Assembly (NCBI GenBank): GCA_040756415.1
Contig: JBFLYZ010000044.1
Location: forward strand, 1 to 31,340
DNA from: JBFLYZ01 sp040756415
GTDB lineage: Bacteria > Bacteroidota > Bacteroidia > JADZBD01
Direction of reading: 5' to 3'
DNA length: 31,340 nucleotides
A model generated the notes under the pieces. It did not search any database. It was not told the origin of the DNA and worked only from the letters and a program-made list of their open reading frames with translations. The position numbers and the translations under genes were made by a program. Shown one piece after another: positions 7,235-14,013 of the stretch. Each line of letters opens with the position of its first letter. Positions within the stretch are counted from its first letter, which is position 1.

Positions 7235-8007
7235 TCTCCCCTGAAAACGGGTTTTCTTTTTTCAAGAAAAGCTTTCACGCCTTCCCGGTAATCGTAGCTG
7301 TCGGCTGCATTGACCTGCTCGATGCCTTCCTGCACGAGCTGCTCAGCCAGCGGGTTGGTCATGCTCTTGTTAAGCAGGCGCTTGGTGAGCCCTATGCCTT
7401 TGGTCGGCATTTCCGATAAGGTAGCCGCTATGGCCAGCGCTTCCTCCTGCAGCCGGGCGTCATCGTATACCTTGTAGATCATGCCCATTTGCAGGGCCTC
7501 CTGCGCTGGAACCTTATCGCCCAGCATCATCAGTGCCGAGGCTTTTCCGAATCCGACCAGGCGGGGAAGGAAAAAGGTTCCGCCACTGTCGGGTATCAGC
7601 CCTATCCTGGAAAATGCCTGCACAAAATAGGCCGAAGATGCCGCTATCACCACATCGCAGGCCAGGGCAATATTGGCTCCAGCGCCTGCCGCAGCGCCAT
7701 TTACAGCGCAAACAACAGGCTTCTCGATCTCGCGGATACGCGTAATAATGGGATTGTAATGCTCGAGAACTATATTTTTCAGGCCGGGGCCTTGGGGGTC
7801 CAGCGCCTCGGCCAGGTCCTGCCCGGCATGAAAGGCCTTGCCTTCGCCTGTAATGTATATGCAGCGCACATTTTTATCCTCTGCCGCCTGGTCCAGGGCC
7901 TGCTGCATCTGCAGCGCCATTTCGCGGATAAAGCTGTTGTATTTCTCCGGCCGGTTGAGGATGATCTTAAATACCTTACCCGTTATGCCGGTTTTTATAT
8001 ACTCCAT
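7231..8007 (-). CDS. paaG: Ring-1,2-epoxyphenylacetyl-CoA isomerase (enoyl-CoA hydratase family)
   Basis: A 258-residue crotonase-fold protein. The oxyanion-hole segments AFHAGQDLAE and NGAAAGAGANIALACD are present. The catalytic aspartate is D140 in GLIPDSGGT. This Asp with Ser-Gly-Gly is the PaaG pattern, whereas true hydratases carry glutamate there. PaaG converts the ring epoxide to oxepin-CoA and also shifts the double bond later on. The ATG at 8007 gives the usual length; an upstream GTG at 8043 would add 12 residues. It heads the second paa segment, transcribed from the short region between it and the divergent beta-helix gene. Confidence 0.92.
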   Translation of the reverse strand: MEYIKTGITGKVFKIILNRPEKYNSFIREMALQMQQALDQAAEDKNVRCIYITGEGKAFHAGQDLAEALDPQGPGLKNIVLEHYNPIITRIREIEKPVVCAVNGAAAGAGANIALACDVVIAASSAYFVQAFSRIGLIPDSGGTFFLPRLVGFGKASALMMLGDKVPAQEALQMGMIYKVYDDARLQEEALAIAATLSEMPTKGIGLTKRLLNKSMTNPLAEQLVQEGIEQVNAADSYDYREGVKAFLEKRKPVFRGE

Positions 8008-8044
8008 ATAATTTTTGCTAATATTGTTAGGGAATTCAAGCACC

Positions 8045-8072
8045 TAAAATTAGCAAAAACACCTTCGTCAAA
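8045..8072 (-). promoter_or_regulatory. Candidate promoter for paaG
   Basis: On the minus strand TTTG (8072-8069) is followed after 16 bases by TAATTTTA (8052-8045), one base off the TAnnTTTG box. It would give a leader of about 30 bases before the paaG ATG. The match is imperfect, and it overlaps the start codon of the divergent gene at 8072. Confidence 0.35.
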
Positions 8073-9466
8073 TGAAAAAGCCGCTTTTATTTTTAGCCTC
8101 CATCTTTCTGACGTTCACCCTGTGCAGGGCCACGGTGTGGCAGGTGGGACCCAGCCAGGCCTATACGCTGCCCAGCCAGGTATCGACCCTGGTACAGAAC
8201 GGTGATACGGTGAACATCGATGCGGGCAATTACCAATCGGATGTATGCCGCTGGACGGCCAGCAACCTTCTCCTGCGCGGTATCGGAGGCTACGCCCACC
8301 TTGAATCGAATGGCCTGAGCTGGGGCGACAAAGCCATCTGGGTGATACAGGGCAATAACGTGACCGTGGAATGGATCGAATTCTCTGAATGCACATCCAC
8401 CTCGCAGAACGGGGCGGGTATTCGCGGGGAAGGCCTTAACCTGACCGTGCGCAATTGCTATTTTCACAATAACGAGAACGGCATTCTCATAGGCGCCTAC
8501 AGCCCCTGCAAGTACGTGATCGAATACAGCGAGTTCGCCTACAACGGCTTTGGCGATGGTTACTCGCACAACCTGTATATCGGCAACATCGATACGCTGA
8601 TCTTCCGGTATAACTATTCTCATCACTGCAACATAGGGCAGGAGCTCAAGAGCCGCGCGAAGGTGAATTATATATTGTACAACCGCTTCAGCAACGAGTC
8701 CAGCGGCAATGCCAGCCGCGAGATCGACCTGCCCAACGGAGGTATGGCCATTGTGATGGGGAACATCATCCAGCAGGGCGTAAACGGAACGAATTCGAAC
8801 CTGGTGGGATATGGAATGGAAGGGCTGAGCAATCCCGCACCGCATAACCTGTATCTCATCAACAATACGCTGGTCAATGAGAAAACGGTGGGGAGCTTTG
8901 TGGCTGTGAATTCGGGCACCAACCTATACAAAGGATACAATAACATTTTTGCGGGAGGAGGATCGCTGCTTTCGGGCGCACCGCAAACGCTCGATACTTC
9001 GGGGAACAAATATTATTCGCTGATCGGCTCGGCCGGATTTGTGAACAGTGGCGCATATGATTACCGGCTGCTTTCTGGTTCAACGGCCATCAATGCGGGG
9101 GTAGCGGCCGGAAGCGCCAGTAACGGTTATTCGCTGACGCCAGCATATGAATACGTACACCCGGCCGGCCGGATAACCAGGGGCCTGATCAGCACGATCG
9201 ATGCCGGGGCGCATGAGTTCGGCCTTTCTACAGGAGAGCTGAGCTTTGCGGAGGATGAAATAGTGTTTTTCAAAGATGGCCAGCACCTGGTGATCATGGC
9301 GGGCGAGCAGATCAACCATGTAAGTATTTACGCCCTTTCGGGCGCGATGGCCTACCGTTCGGCTTACCCTTCCCTGATACCGCTTACGGGATTAAGGAGC
9401 GGCATCTACATCGTATACCTGGAACTCGAATCAGGAAGGAAGCTGTCACGGAAGATCTTCCTTTAG
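8072..9466 (+). CDS. Secreted right-handed beta-helix protein with T9SS sorting domain
   Basis: A 464-residue exported protein. A signal peptide occupies about residues 1-20 (hydrophobic LLFLASIFLTFTLC then RA). Residues about 25-340 read as parallel beta-helix rungs, with repeated short strands ending in Asn/Gly turns (VTVEWIEFSE, LTVRNCYFHNNENG, LIFRYNYSHHCN, HNLYLINNTLVN), as in polysaccharide lyases and other pectin-lyase-fold proteins. The last roughly 70 residues are a T9SS-type sorting domain (VSIYALSGAM, LRSGIYIVYLE, KLSRKIFL) but lack the usual YPNP opening. The catalytic specificity is unknown. It lies on the opposite strand inside the paa region, its stop overlapping the paaD stop by four bases. 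Confidence 0.85.
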   Translation: MKKPLLFLASIFLTFTLCRATVWQVGPSQAYTLPSQVSTLVQNGDTVNIDAGNYQSDVCRWTASNLLLRGIGGYAHLESNGLSWGDKAIWVIQGNNVTVEWIEFSECTSTSQNGAGIRGEGLNLTVRNCYFHNNENGILIGAYSPCKYVIEYSEFAYNGFGDGYSHNLYIGNIDTLIFRYNYSHHCNIGQELKSRAKVNYILYNRFSNESSGNASREIDLPNGGMAIVMGNIIQQGVNGTNSNLVGYGMEGLSNPAPHNLYLINNTLVNEKTVGSFVAVNSGTNLYKGYNNIFAGGGSLLSGAPQTLDTSGNKYYSLIGSAGFVNSGAYDYRLLSGSTAINAGVAAGSASNGYSLTPAYEYVHPAGRITRGLISTIDAGAHEFGLSTGELSFAEDEIVFFKDGQHLVIMAGEQINHVSIYALSGAMAYRSAYPSLIPLTGLRSGIYIVYLELESGRKLSRKIFL

Positions 9467-9963
9467 ATACACTTGAAATAATCGAAAGGCTCATGGCAGT
9501 CGAGGCACTTGTACAGGGCCTTGCAGGCCGTTGAGCCGAATTGCGAAACCATCTCGGTACGGGTGGAGCCGCAGCGCGGACAGGCAATTATCTTTTTCTT
9601 TCCCATCAGCACGTTCTTATCAGAACTGGTCTTTTCGGGCGGGGCTATACCGAAAGCCCTGAGCTTTTCCTTTGCTTCTTCGGTCATCCAGTCGGTGGTC
9701 CAGGCGGGCGAGTAGACCAGGTTGATTCTGAACTTACTGATACCGGCCTTATCCATTTCTTCGCGGATCTGGTCTTCTATCATTTTCATGGCCGGGCAGC
9801 CCGAATAGGTGGGAGTGATATCGATCACTACCGCATCGCCCTCCATCCTTACATCGCGAAGCACGCCCAGCTCACGGATCGTGATCACCGGTATCTCCGG
9901 GTCTGGAATTGCGGAAAGGAGTTTAAAGATATTGTCCCTGCTGTAGGCGGTCTTTTTTACCAT
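9463..9963 (-). CDS. paaD: Phenylacetyl-CoA epoxidase assembly subunit PaaD
   Basis: A 166-residue protein of the MIP18/DUF59 type with a C-terminal zinc ribbon. The N-terminal domain carries IPDPEIPVITIRELGVLRDV and the reactive-cysteine motif TPTYSGCP (C56). The C-terminus has CPRC (C128, C131), C147 and CLDC (C153, C156), fitting a metal site. PaaD is required for phenylacetyl-CoA epoxidase activity and is thought to help Fe-S or di-iron maturation. Its ATG overlaps the paaC stop by seven bases. The gene is convergent with the beta-helix gene. Confidence 0.93.
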   Translation of the reverse strand: MVKKTAYSRDNIFKLLSAIPDPEIPVITIRELGVLRDVRMEGDAVVIDITPTYSGCPAMKMIEDQIREEMDKAGISKFRINLVYSPAWTTDWMTEEAKEKLRAFGIAPPEKTSSDKNVLMGKKKIIACPRCGSTRTEMVSQFGSTACKALYKCLDCHEPFDYFKCI

Positions 9964-10715
9964 TTGACACCAGGATGGGTCCTGTGCAGATGCTGCATTT
10001 CAGCCAGCAGGTAGCCGAGATGCTCGGTATGTCTGCCTTCGCGCGATCCGCGCTGCATGAATACATTGTCAGGGCGCTGGAGGGTAGCTGCGGCCAAGAC
10101 CTCATCCACCTTCTGGTTCCATTTTGTTTTTACGCCCCGCAGGTCTACAGCGACCTTTTCCCTGAGCAGGATATCGTCCACTTCGTTCATTTCGAACAGC
10201 TCGTCCGTAAACCGCCAGAGCTCATGGATAGCGCGCTGCATACGCTGGTGGCTCTCTTCGGTGCCATCGCCCAGGCGCTCGGTCCAGGCCGAGCTGTGGC
10301 GCAGGTGATAGGTCGCCTCCTTATGCGCCTTGGCCGCTATGCCGGCAAGGGTATGGTCGGCCGATTTCCTGAGCTCATCATAGAAATAAAAGTCAAACGT
10401 ATCGGTCAGGAACTGGCGCGCGATGGTGAAGGCATAATCACCGTTGGGCTGTTCGGCCAGAAGCGTATTGTAAAAATCGCGGTCGTTCCGCAGGTAGGCC
10501 AGGTCGTCTTCCGTACGGCCTTTACCCTCTACCTGGGCTGCATATTGCAGCAAAGCATTGGCCTGCCCGAGCAAATCCAGGGCCATATTGCACAGGGCCA
10601 TTTCCTCTTCGAGCATAGGTCCGCGACCCGTCCATTCCGATAAGCGATGTCCGAGTACAAGGTTATTGTCGGCTATGCGTAGGATATACTTAAAGAGGGC
10701 TTCCTGCTTATTCAT
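9957..10715 (-). CDS. paaC: Phenylacetyl-CoA epoxidase structural subunit PaaC
   Basis: A 252-residue four-helix-bundle, ferritin-like protein that pairs with PaaA in the epoxidase but lacks its catalytic centre. The start MNKQEALFKYILRIADNNLV and GHRLSEWTGRGPMLEEEMAL, ALDLLGQA, and the tail GRHTEHLGYLLAEMQHLHR are typical of the PaaC family. Length is standard. It follows paaB after 44 bases with no visible terminator. Confidence 0.94.
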   Translation of the reverse strand: MNKQEALFKYILRIADNNLVLGHRLSEWTGRGPMLEEEMALCNMALDLLGQANALLQYAAQVEGKGRTEDDLAYLRNDRDFYNTLLAEQPNGDYAFTIARQFLTDTFDFYFYDELRKSADHTLAGIAAKAHKEATYHLRHSSAWTERLGDGTEESHQRMQRAIHELWRFTDELFEMNEVDDILLREKVAVDLRGVKTKWNQKVDEVLAAATLQRPDNVFMQRGSREGRHTEHLGYLLAEMQHLHRTHPGVKW

Positions 10716-10759
10716 TTTTAATTACGGATAACAACTTGGTGAAACGGTTCTGGTTTTTC

Positions 10760-11056
10760 TCACATGTGCGAAACGCCTTCCGGTACGTTATAGAACGTAG
10801 GATGGCGGTATATCTTGTCATTGGCCGGATCGAAGAAGGGGCCGATATCCTCGGGCGATGAGGCCACGATATACTGCGCGGGCACCACCCAGAGGGCGGT
10901 TCCCTCGTTCCTGCGGCCATAGAGGTCGCGCGCGTTCTGCAGCGCGATTTCGCGGTCGTGTCCATGCACATTGCCGCAATGCACGAAGGGCTGTCCGGGC
11001 TTCTTTTGCACGAACACCTCCCAAACCAATCCCTGATTATCTTTTATATTGCTCAT
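10760..11056 (-). CDS. paaB: Phenylacetyl-CoA epoxidase subunit PaaB
   Basis: A 98-residue small subunit that bridges the PaaAC heterodimers. The family pattern is clear: WEVFVQKKPGQPFVHCGNVHG, then DREIALQNARDLYGRRNEG, LWVVP, and a C-terminal DPANDKIYRHPTFYNVP. The ATG at 11056 lies 12 bases after the paaA stop. Confidence 0.94.
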   Translation of the reverse strand: MSNIKDNQGLVWEVFVQKKPGQPFVHCGNVHGHDREIALQNARDLYGRRNEGTALWVVPAQYIVASSPEDIGPFFDPANDKIYRHPTFYNVPEGVSHM

Positions 11057-11068
11057 ACCTTATAGTTG

Positions 11069-12004
11069 TTAAGCTGCAACCGCCTTCCTTTTTTCGGCAT
11101 AGGCCTGCAGGGCCTCGCGCACCCATTTGCCGTCCTCATGGGCCTTGATACGGGTCCCCAGTCGCTCTTTATTGCAGGGGCCGTTGCCGTGAATGACATT
11201 ATTGAACTCTTCCCAGTTGGGCTTGCCGAAATCATAGCCCTTTTTCGTCTCGTTCCATTTCAGGTCCTTGTCGGGTATGGTCAAACCGATCAGTTCGGCC
11301 TGGGGAACGGTTATGTTCACAAAACGCTGGCGAAGCTGGTCGTTGCTCTCGCGTTTGATCTTCCATTTGATGGCGTTGGCCGAGTTGGGGGATTCGGCAT
11401 CGGGCGGACCGAACATCATCAGCGTGGGCCACCACCACCGGTTGAGCGCATCCTGGGCCATGGCCTTCTGCTCAGGCGAGCCTTTGGCCAGCACACACAT
11501 GATCTCGTAGCCCTGGCGCTGGTGAAAACTTTCTTCCTTGCAGATCCTAACCATGGCGCGCGCATAAGGCCCGTACGATGTGCGCTGCAGCATCACCTGG
11601 TTCATGATGGCCGCTCCGTCAACCAACCAGCCTATGGCGCCAATGTCGGCCCAGGTAAGCGTGGGGTAGTTGAAGATAGATGAATACTTCGCCTTGCCGG
11701 TGTATAATTGCTGAAGCAGCTCATCGCGCGATATGCCCAGGGTCTCGCAGGCGCTGTAGAGATACAGACCATGCCCGGCCTCGTCCTGCACTTTGGCCAG
11801 CAGCACGATCTTCCTGCGCAGGCTGGGAGCGCGGGTGATCCAGTTCCCCTCGGGTAGCATACCTATGATCTCTGAATGGGCATGCTGGGATACCTGCCGG
11901 ATGAGGTGCTTGCGGTAGTTATCGGGCATCCAGTCTTTGGGCTCGATATTCTCATTACGGGCCAGCTTAGCCTCGAAATTATCTTCCAATTGCTTGGTTT
12001 CCAT
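11069..12004 (-). CDS. paaA: Phenylacetyl-CoA epoxidase catalytic subunit PaaA
   Basis: A 311-residue di-iron oxygenase subunit that inserts one oxygen atom into the ring of phenylacetyl-CoA to give the 1,2-epoxide. Likely iron ligands are E45 (AHSEIIG), E75 and H78 (DEAGHG), and E158 with H161 (EESFH), matching the known ferritin-like spacing. The full family length is present. It is the first gene of the paaABCD run, behind a phylum-type promoter box. A PaaE ferredoxin-reductase partner is required in known systems but is not in this window. Confidence 0.95.
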   Translation of the reverse strand: METKQLEDNFEAKLARNENIEPKDWMPDNYRKHLIRQVSQHAHSEIIGMLPEGNWITRAPSLRRKIVLLAKVQDEAGHGLYLYSACETLGISRDELLQQLYTGKAKYSSIFNYPTLTWADIGAIGWLVDGAAIMNQVMLQRTSYGPYARAMVRICKEESFHQRQGYEIMCVLAKGSPEQKAMAQDALNRWWWPTLMMFGPPDAESPNSANAIKWKIKRESNDQLRQRFVNITVPQAELIGLTIPDKDLKWNETKKGYDFGKPNWEEFNNVIHGNGPCNKERLGTRIKAHEDGKWVREALQAYAEKRKAVAA

Positions 12005-12026
12005 CGTATTGATAAATGAAGAGGTT

Positions 12027-12034
12027 CAAATGTA
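12027..12034 (-). promoter_or_regulatory. -7 box of the paaABCD promoter
   Basis: TACATTTG on the minus strand fits TAnnTTTG exactly. Transcription would start near 12021, giving a leader of about 17 bases before the paaA ATG at 12004. A run of T with TTTG lies upstream, but only 13 bases from the box, so the -33 element is not convincing. No obvious PaaR/PaaX operator palindrome is visible nearby. Confidence 0.6.
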
Positions 12035-12115
12035 GCTAGATTCTGAACAAAAAACTATGATCTGCTGCTTATTTTGGACTTAAAGATACACAAAAATACC
12101 GCAGGGCAGGAGGGC

Positions 12116-13630
12116 TTACCTGCTCCTGAATTTCTGCAGGGTCCGGTGAATGTATTTTTCGGTAGGCATAAGCGACTGCTGTATGCGCTTGGCATATTGA
12201 ATGCTGTCCAGTATCTCTTTTTGCTTCTCTTCGACAAGACCTTTTTGAGCCTCAACGATGGCTTTCTGCTCTTCGATGATGCGTTTCTGCTTTTGAGTAA
12301 GCCTGAACCGGTTAAATATGAATATGGCGAATAACAGCACGAGCAGCAGGCCGCCCGCCACGGCATAGCTTACCACCTGCTGGCGTTTCTCTCTTTCGGC
12401 CGAAAGCTCAAGCTCCTTTCTGTGTTCGGCATCGGCCAGCGCTTTTTCCCTTTCAAATTCGCTGCTGGCCTCCAGCCTTCCGATCTCTTTGCTGCGTTCA
12501 TCATTGAACAGGCTGTCCTTGGCCGAAATATACTTTTTATAGTGCTCAAGGGCCAGCGAATGCCTGCCGGTAAGTTCATAAACCATACTTAATCCTTTTT
12601 CAAACTCCATCATCAGTTGTACGATACCCAGCTCGTAGCTGATCTCCAGCGATCGCTTGAAACTTTGTTCCGCCAGGTCATATTTTTGCAGCCTCATGTA
12701 AAGATCGCCCGTGTTCCCGTGATTAATGGCCAGGTCGCGCCTGGAGCCTATCTCCTCGAACAACTTTATGGCCTGTTGAATATACAGCAGCGCTTTTTCC
12801 ATCTGGCCGGTCTCTTTATAAATATTCGCGATGTTCCCGAGCCGTATGCCTTTCCCTCGTTTGTTGCCGGTTTCTTCGTCTATTTCCATCGCTTTCGTCA
12901 GGTACTCGAGCGTTATGGAAAAATATTTTTCCTTCTCCTGTCCCTCCGGGGCATTGATGGCCATTGATTGATACACATTGGCGATATTGCCCAGGGTGCT
13001 GGCCTGTAGCGGTTTGTTGCCCGTTTTTTCGGTGATCTGAAGCGCTCTCACGTAATGTTCCAGGGCCAGCTTCAGTTCCCCCTGTTCCCTGTAAATGATC
13101 CCGATATTGACCAGGTGCCGGGTAATCCCGTTATCGTTTGCCAGTTTTTCGTCAATGGCCAGCGCCATAAAAAAGTATTTCAATGCCAGCGGGTAATTGC
13201 CCTGGTCGGAATACAATACGCCCATGGTGCCGAGCGTTTTCGATTCCTGTTCACGGTAGAACAGGCTGTCCTTGCCTTTGGCTGCCAGGCCCTGCGAAAC
13301 GGCAAGCGATCGCTCAAAATAGGAGAGCGCCTGTACATAATCTCCCTTTCGGTACAGGAACAGCCCGGTGTAATGGTTGCCTTGCGCCATGCCTTTGCTC
13401 CAGTTTAGTTTTTGCGAAAGCTCAAGCGCCTTGGCGCACCAGTACAGGGCGCTGTCAGGAACCGTGTTCTGGTATTCCAGCGAAAGAAGCAAAATGGTTT
13501 TGACCTTGCCGGTATCGGCTGCCGCGCTTTGCGCAGCTTTTCTTAGGGAATCGAGCCTGGTCATGGCTGGCGACCGCGCCTGAAAAAGGAACAAGCCCAG
13601 GATCAGGCAGAGTAGCCGGGTGTGAGTCAT
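12116..13630 (-). CDS. Exported TPR membrane protein with SpoIIE-type linker but no phosphatase domain
   Basis: A 504-residue protein. It has an N-terminal signal peptide (LLCLILGLFLF), then about seven tetratricopeptide repeats over residues 60-380 (for example QGNYPLALKYFFMALAIDE, QGELKLALEHYVRALQITE, TGQMEKALLYIQQAIKLFE). A coiled coil follows, then one membrane helix at about 419-442 and a second coiled coil. It ends with ILDSIQYAKRIQQSLMPTEKYIHRTLQKF. In many Bacteroidota proteins this EILDSIQYAKRIQ stretch leads straight into a SpoIIE/PP2C phosphatase; here translation stops there. It is probably a signalling or scaffold protein with a periplasmic TPR sensor. The upstream box TGTATTTG (13635-13642) is too close to the ATG to be useful. 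Confidence 0.85.
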   Translation of the reverse strand: MTHTRLLCLILGLFLFQARSPAMTRLDSLRKAAQSAAADTGKVKTILLLSLEYQNTVPDSALYWCAKALELSQKLNWSKGMAQGNHYTGLFLYRKGDYVQALSYFERSLAVSQGLAAKGKDSLFYREQESKTLGTMGVLYSDQGNYPLALKYFFMALAIDEKLANDNGITRHLVNIGIIYREQGELKLALEHYVRALQITEKTGNKPLQASTLGNIANVYQSMAINAPEGQEKEKYFSITLEYLTKAMEIDEETGNKRGKGIRLGNIANIYKETGQMEKALLYIQQAIKLFEEIGSRRDLAINHGNTGDLYMRLQKYDLAEQSFKRSLEISYELGIVQLMMEFEKGLSMVYELTGRHSLALEHYKKYISAKDSLFNDERSKEIGRLEASSEFEREKALADAEHRKELELSAEREKRQQVVSYAVAGGLLLVLLFAIFIFNRFRLTQKQKRIIEEQKAIVEAQKGLVEEKQKEILDSIQYAKRIQQSLMPTEKYIHRTLQKFRSR

Positions 13631-13671
13631 TGTTCAAATACATAAAAACAGAGAAACAGGCATGGGAAATA

Positions 13672-14013
13672 TCAGCCTCCCGCTTTCTTGGCCTTATAGC
13701 CCTCGCCCAGTAAATATTTCAGCACCTTATCGCGGTGGTCGCCCTGCAGCAGTATCTCCCGGTTCTTGACCGTACCGCCAACCCCGCATTTCTGCTTGAG
13801 CGCTTTTGAAAGCGACTCGATAATGGCCCCGTCACCGTAAAAGCCGGTTATCCTCGTCACCGTCTTGCCGCCACCCAGCCGGTCGAGCCAGATCCGGAGA
13901 TCGTGCTGCGGGATATGGCCCGGCACTTCTTTTTCATCCTCCGGCACTTCACGTTTGAAATTAGGGTTGGTGGAATAAACTATTTCTGACCTGTTCTTAT
14001 TTTTATTGCTCAT
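13672..14013 (-). CDS. yciH: SUI1/eIF1-like translation factor YciH
   Basis: A 113-residue protein of the SUI1/YciH family. The core LDRLGGGKTVTRITGFYG, followed by LSKALKQKCGVGGTVKNREILLQGDHRDKVLKYLLGEGY, is the canonical fold that binds the small ribosomal subunit near the P site. Bacterial YciH is known to influence start-site choice and stress translation. The N-terminal 45 residues are polar and probably flexible. The start codon shares one base with the stop of the preceding secreted protein gene (TGATG at 14015-14011). Confidence 0.93.
   Translation of the reverse strand: MSNKNKNRSEIVYSTNPNFKREVPEDEKEVPGHIPQHDLRIWLDRLGGGKTVTRITGFYGDGAIIESLSKALKQKCGVGGTVKNREILLQGDHRDKVLKYLLGEGYKAKKAGG

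Noticed and set aside
8093..8845. A 250-residue open frame on the minus strand
   Set aside because: Antisense to the beta-helix gene, which has a signal peptide and sorting domain; also lies between the paa segments but matches no paa protein.
9975..10643. A 222-residue open frame on the plus strand
   Set aside because: It lies antisense to paaC, has no ribosome site and shows no protein-like motif; it is a shadow of the high-GC third positions of paaC.
11066..11683. A 205-residue open frame on the plus strand
   Set aside because: Antisense to paaA, whose family match is complete.
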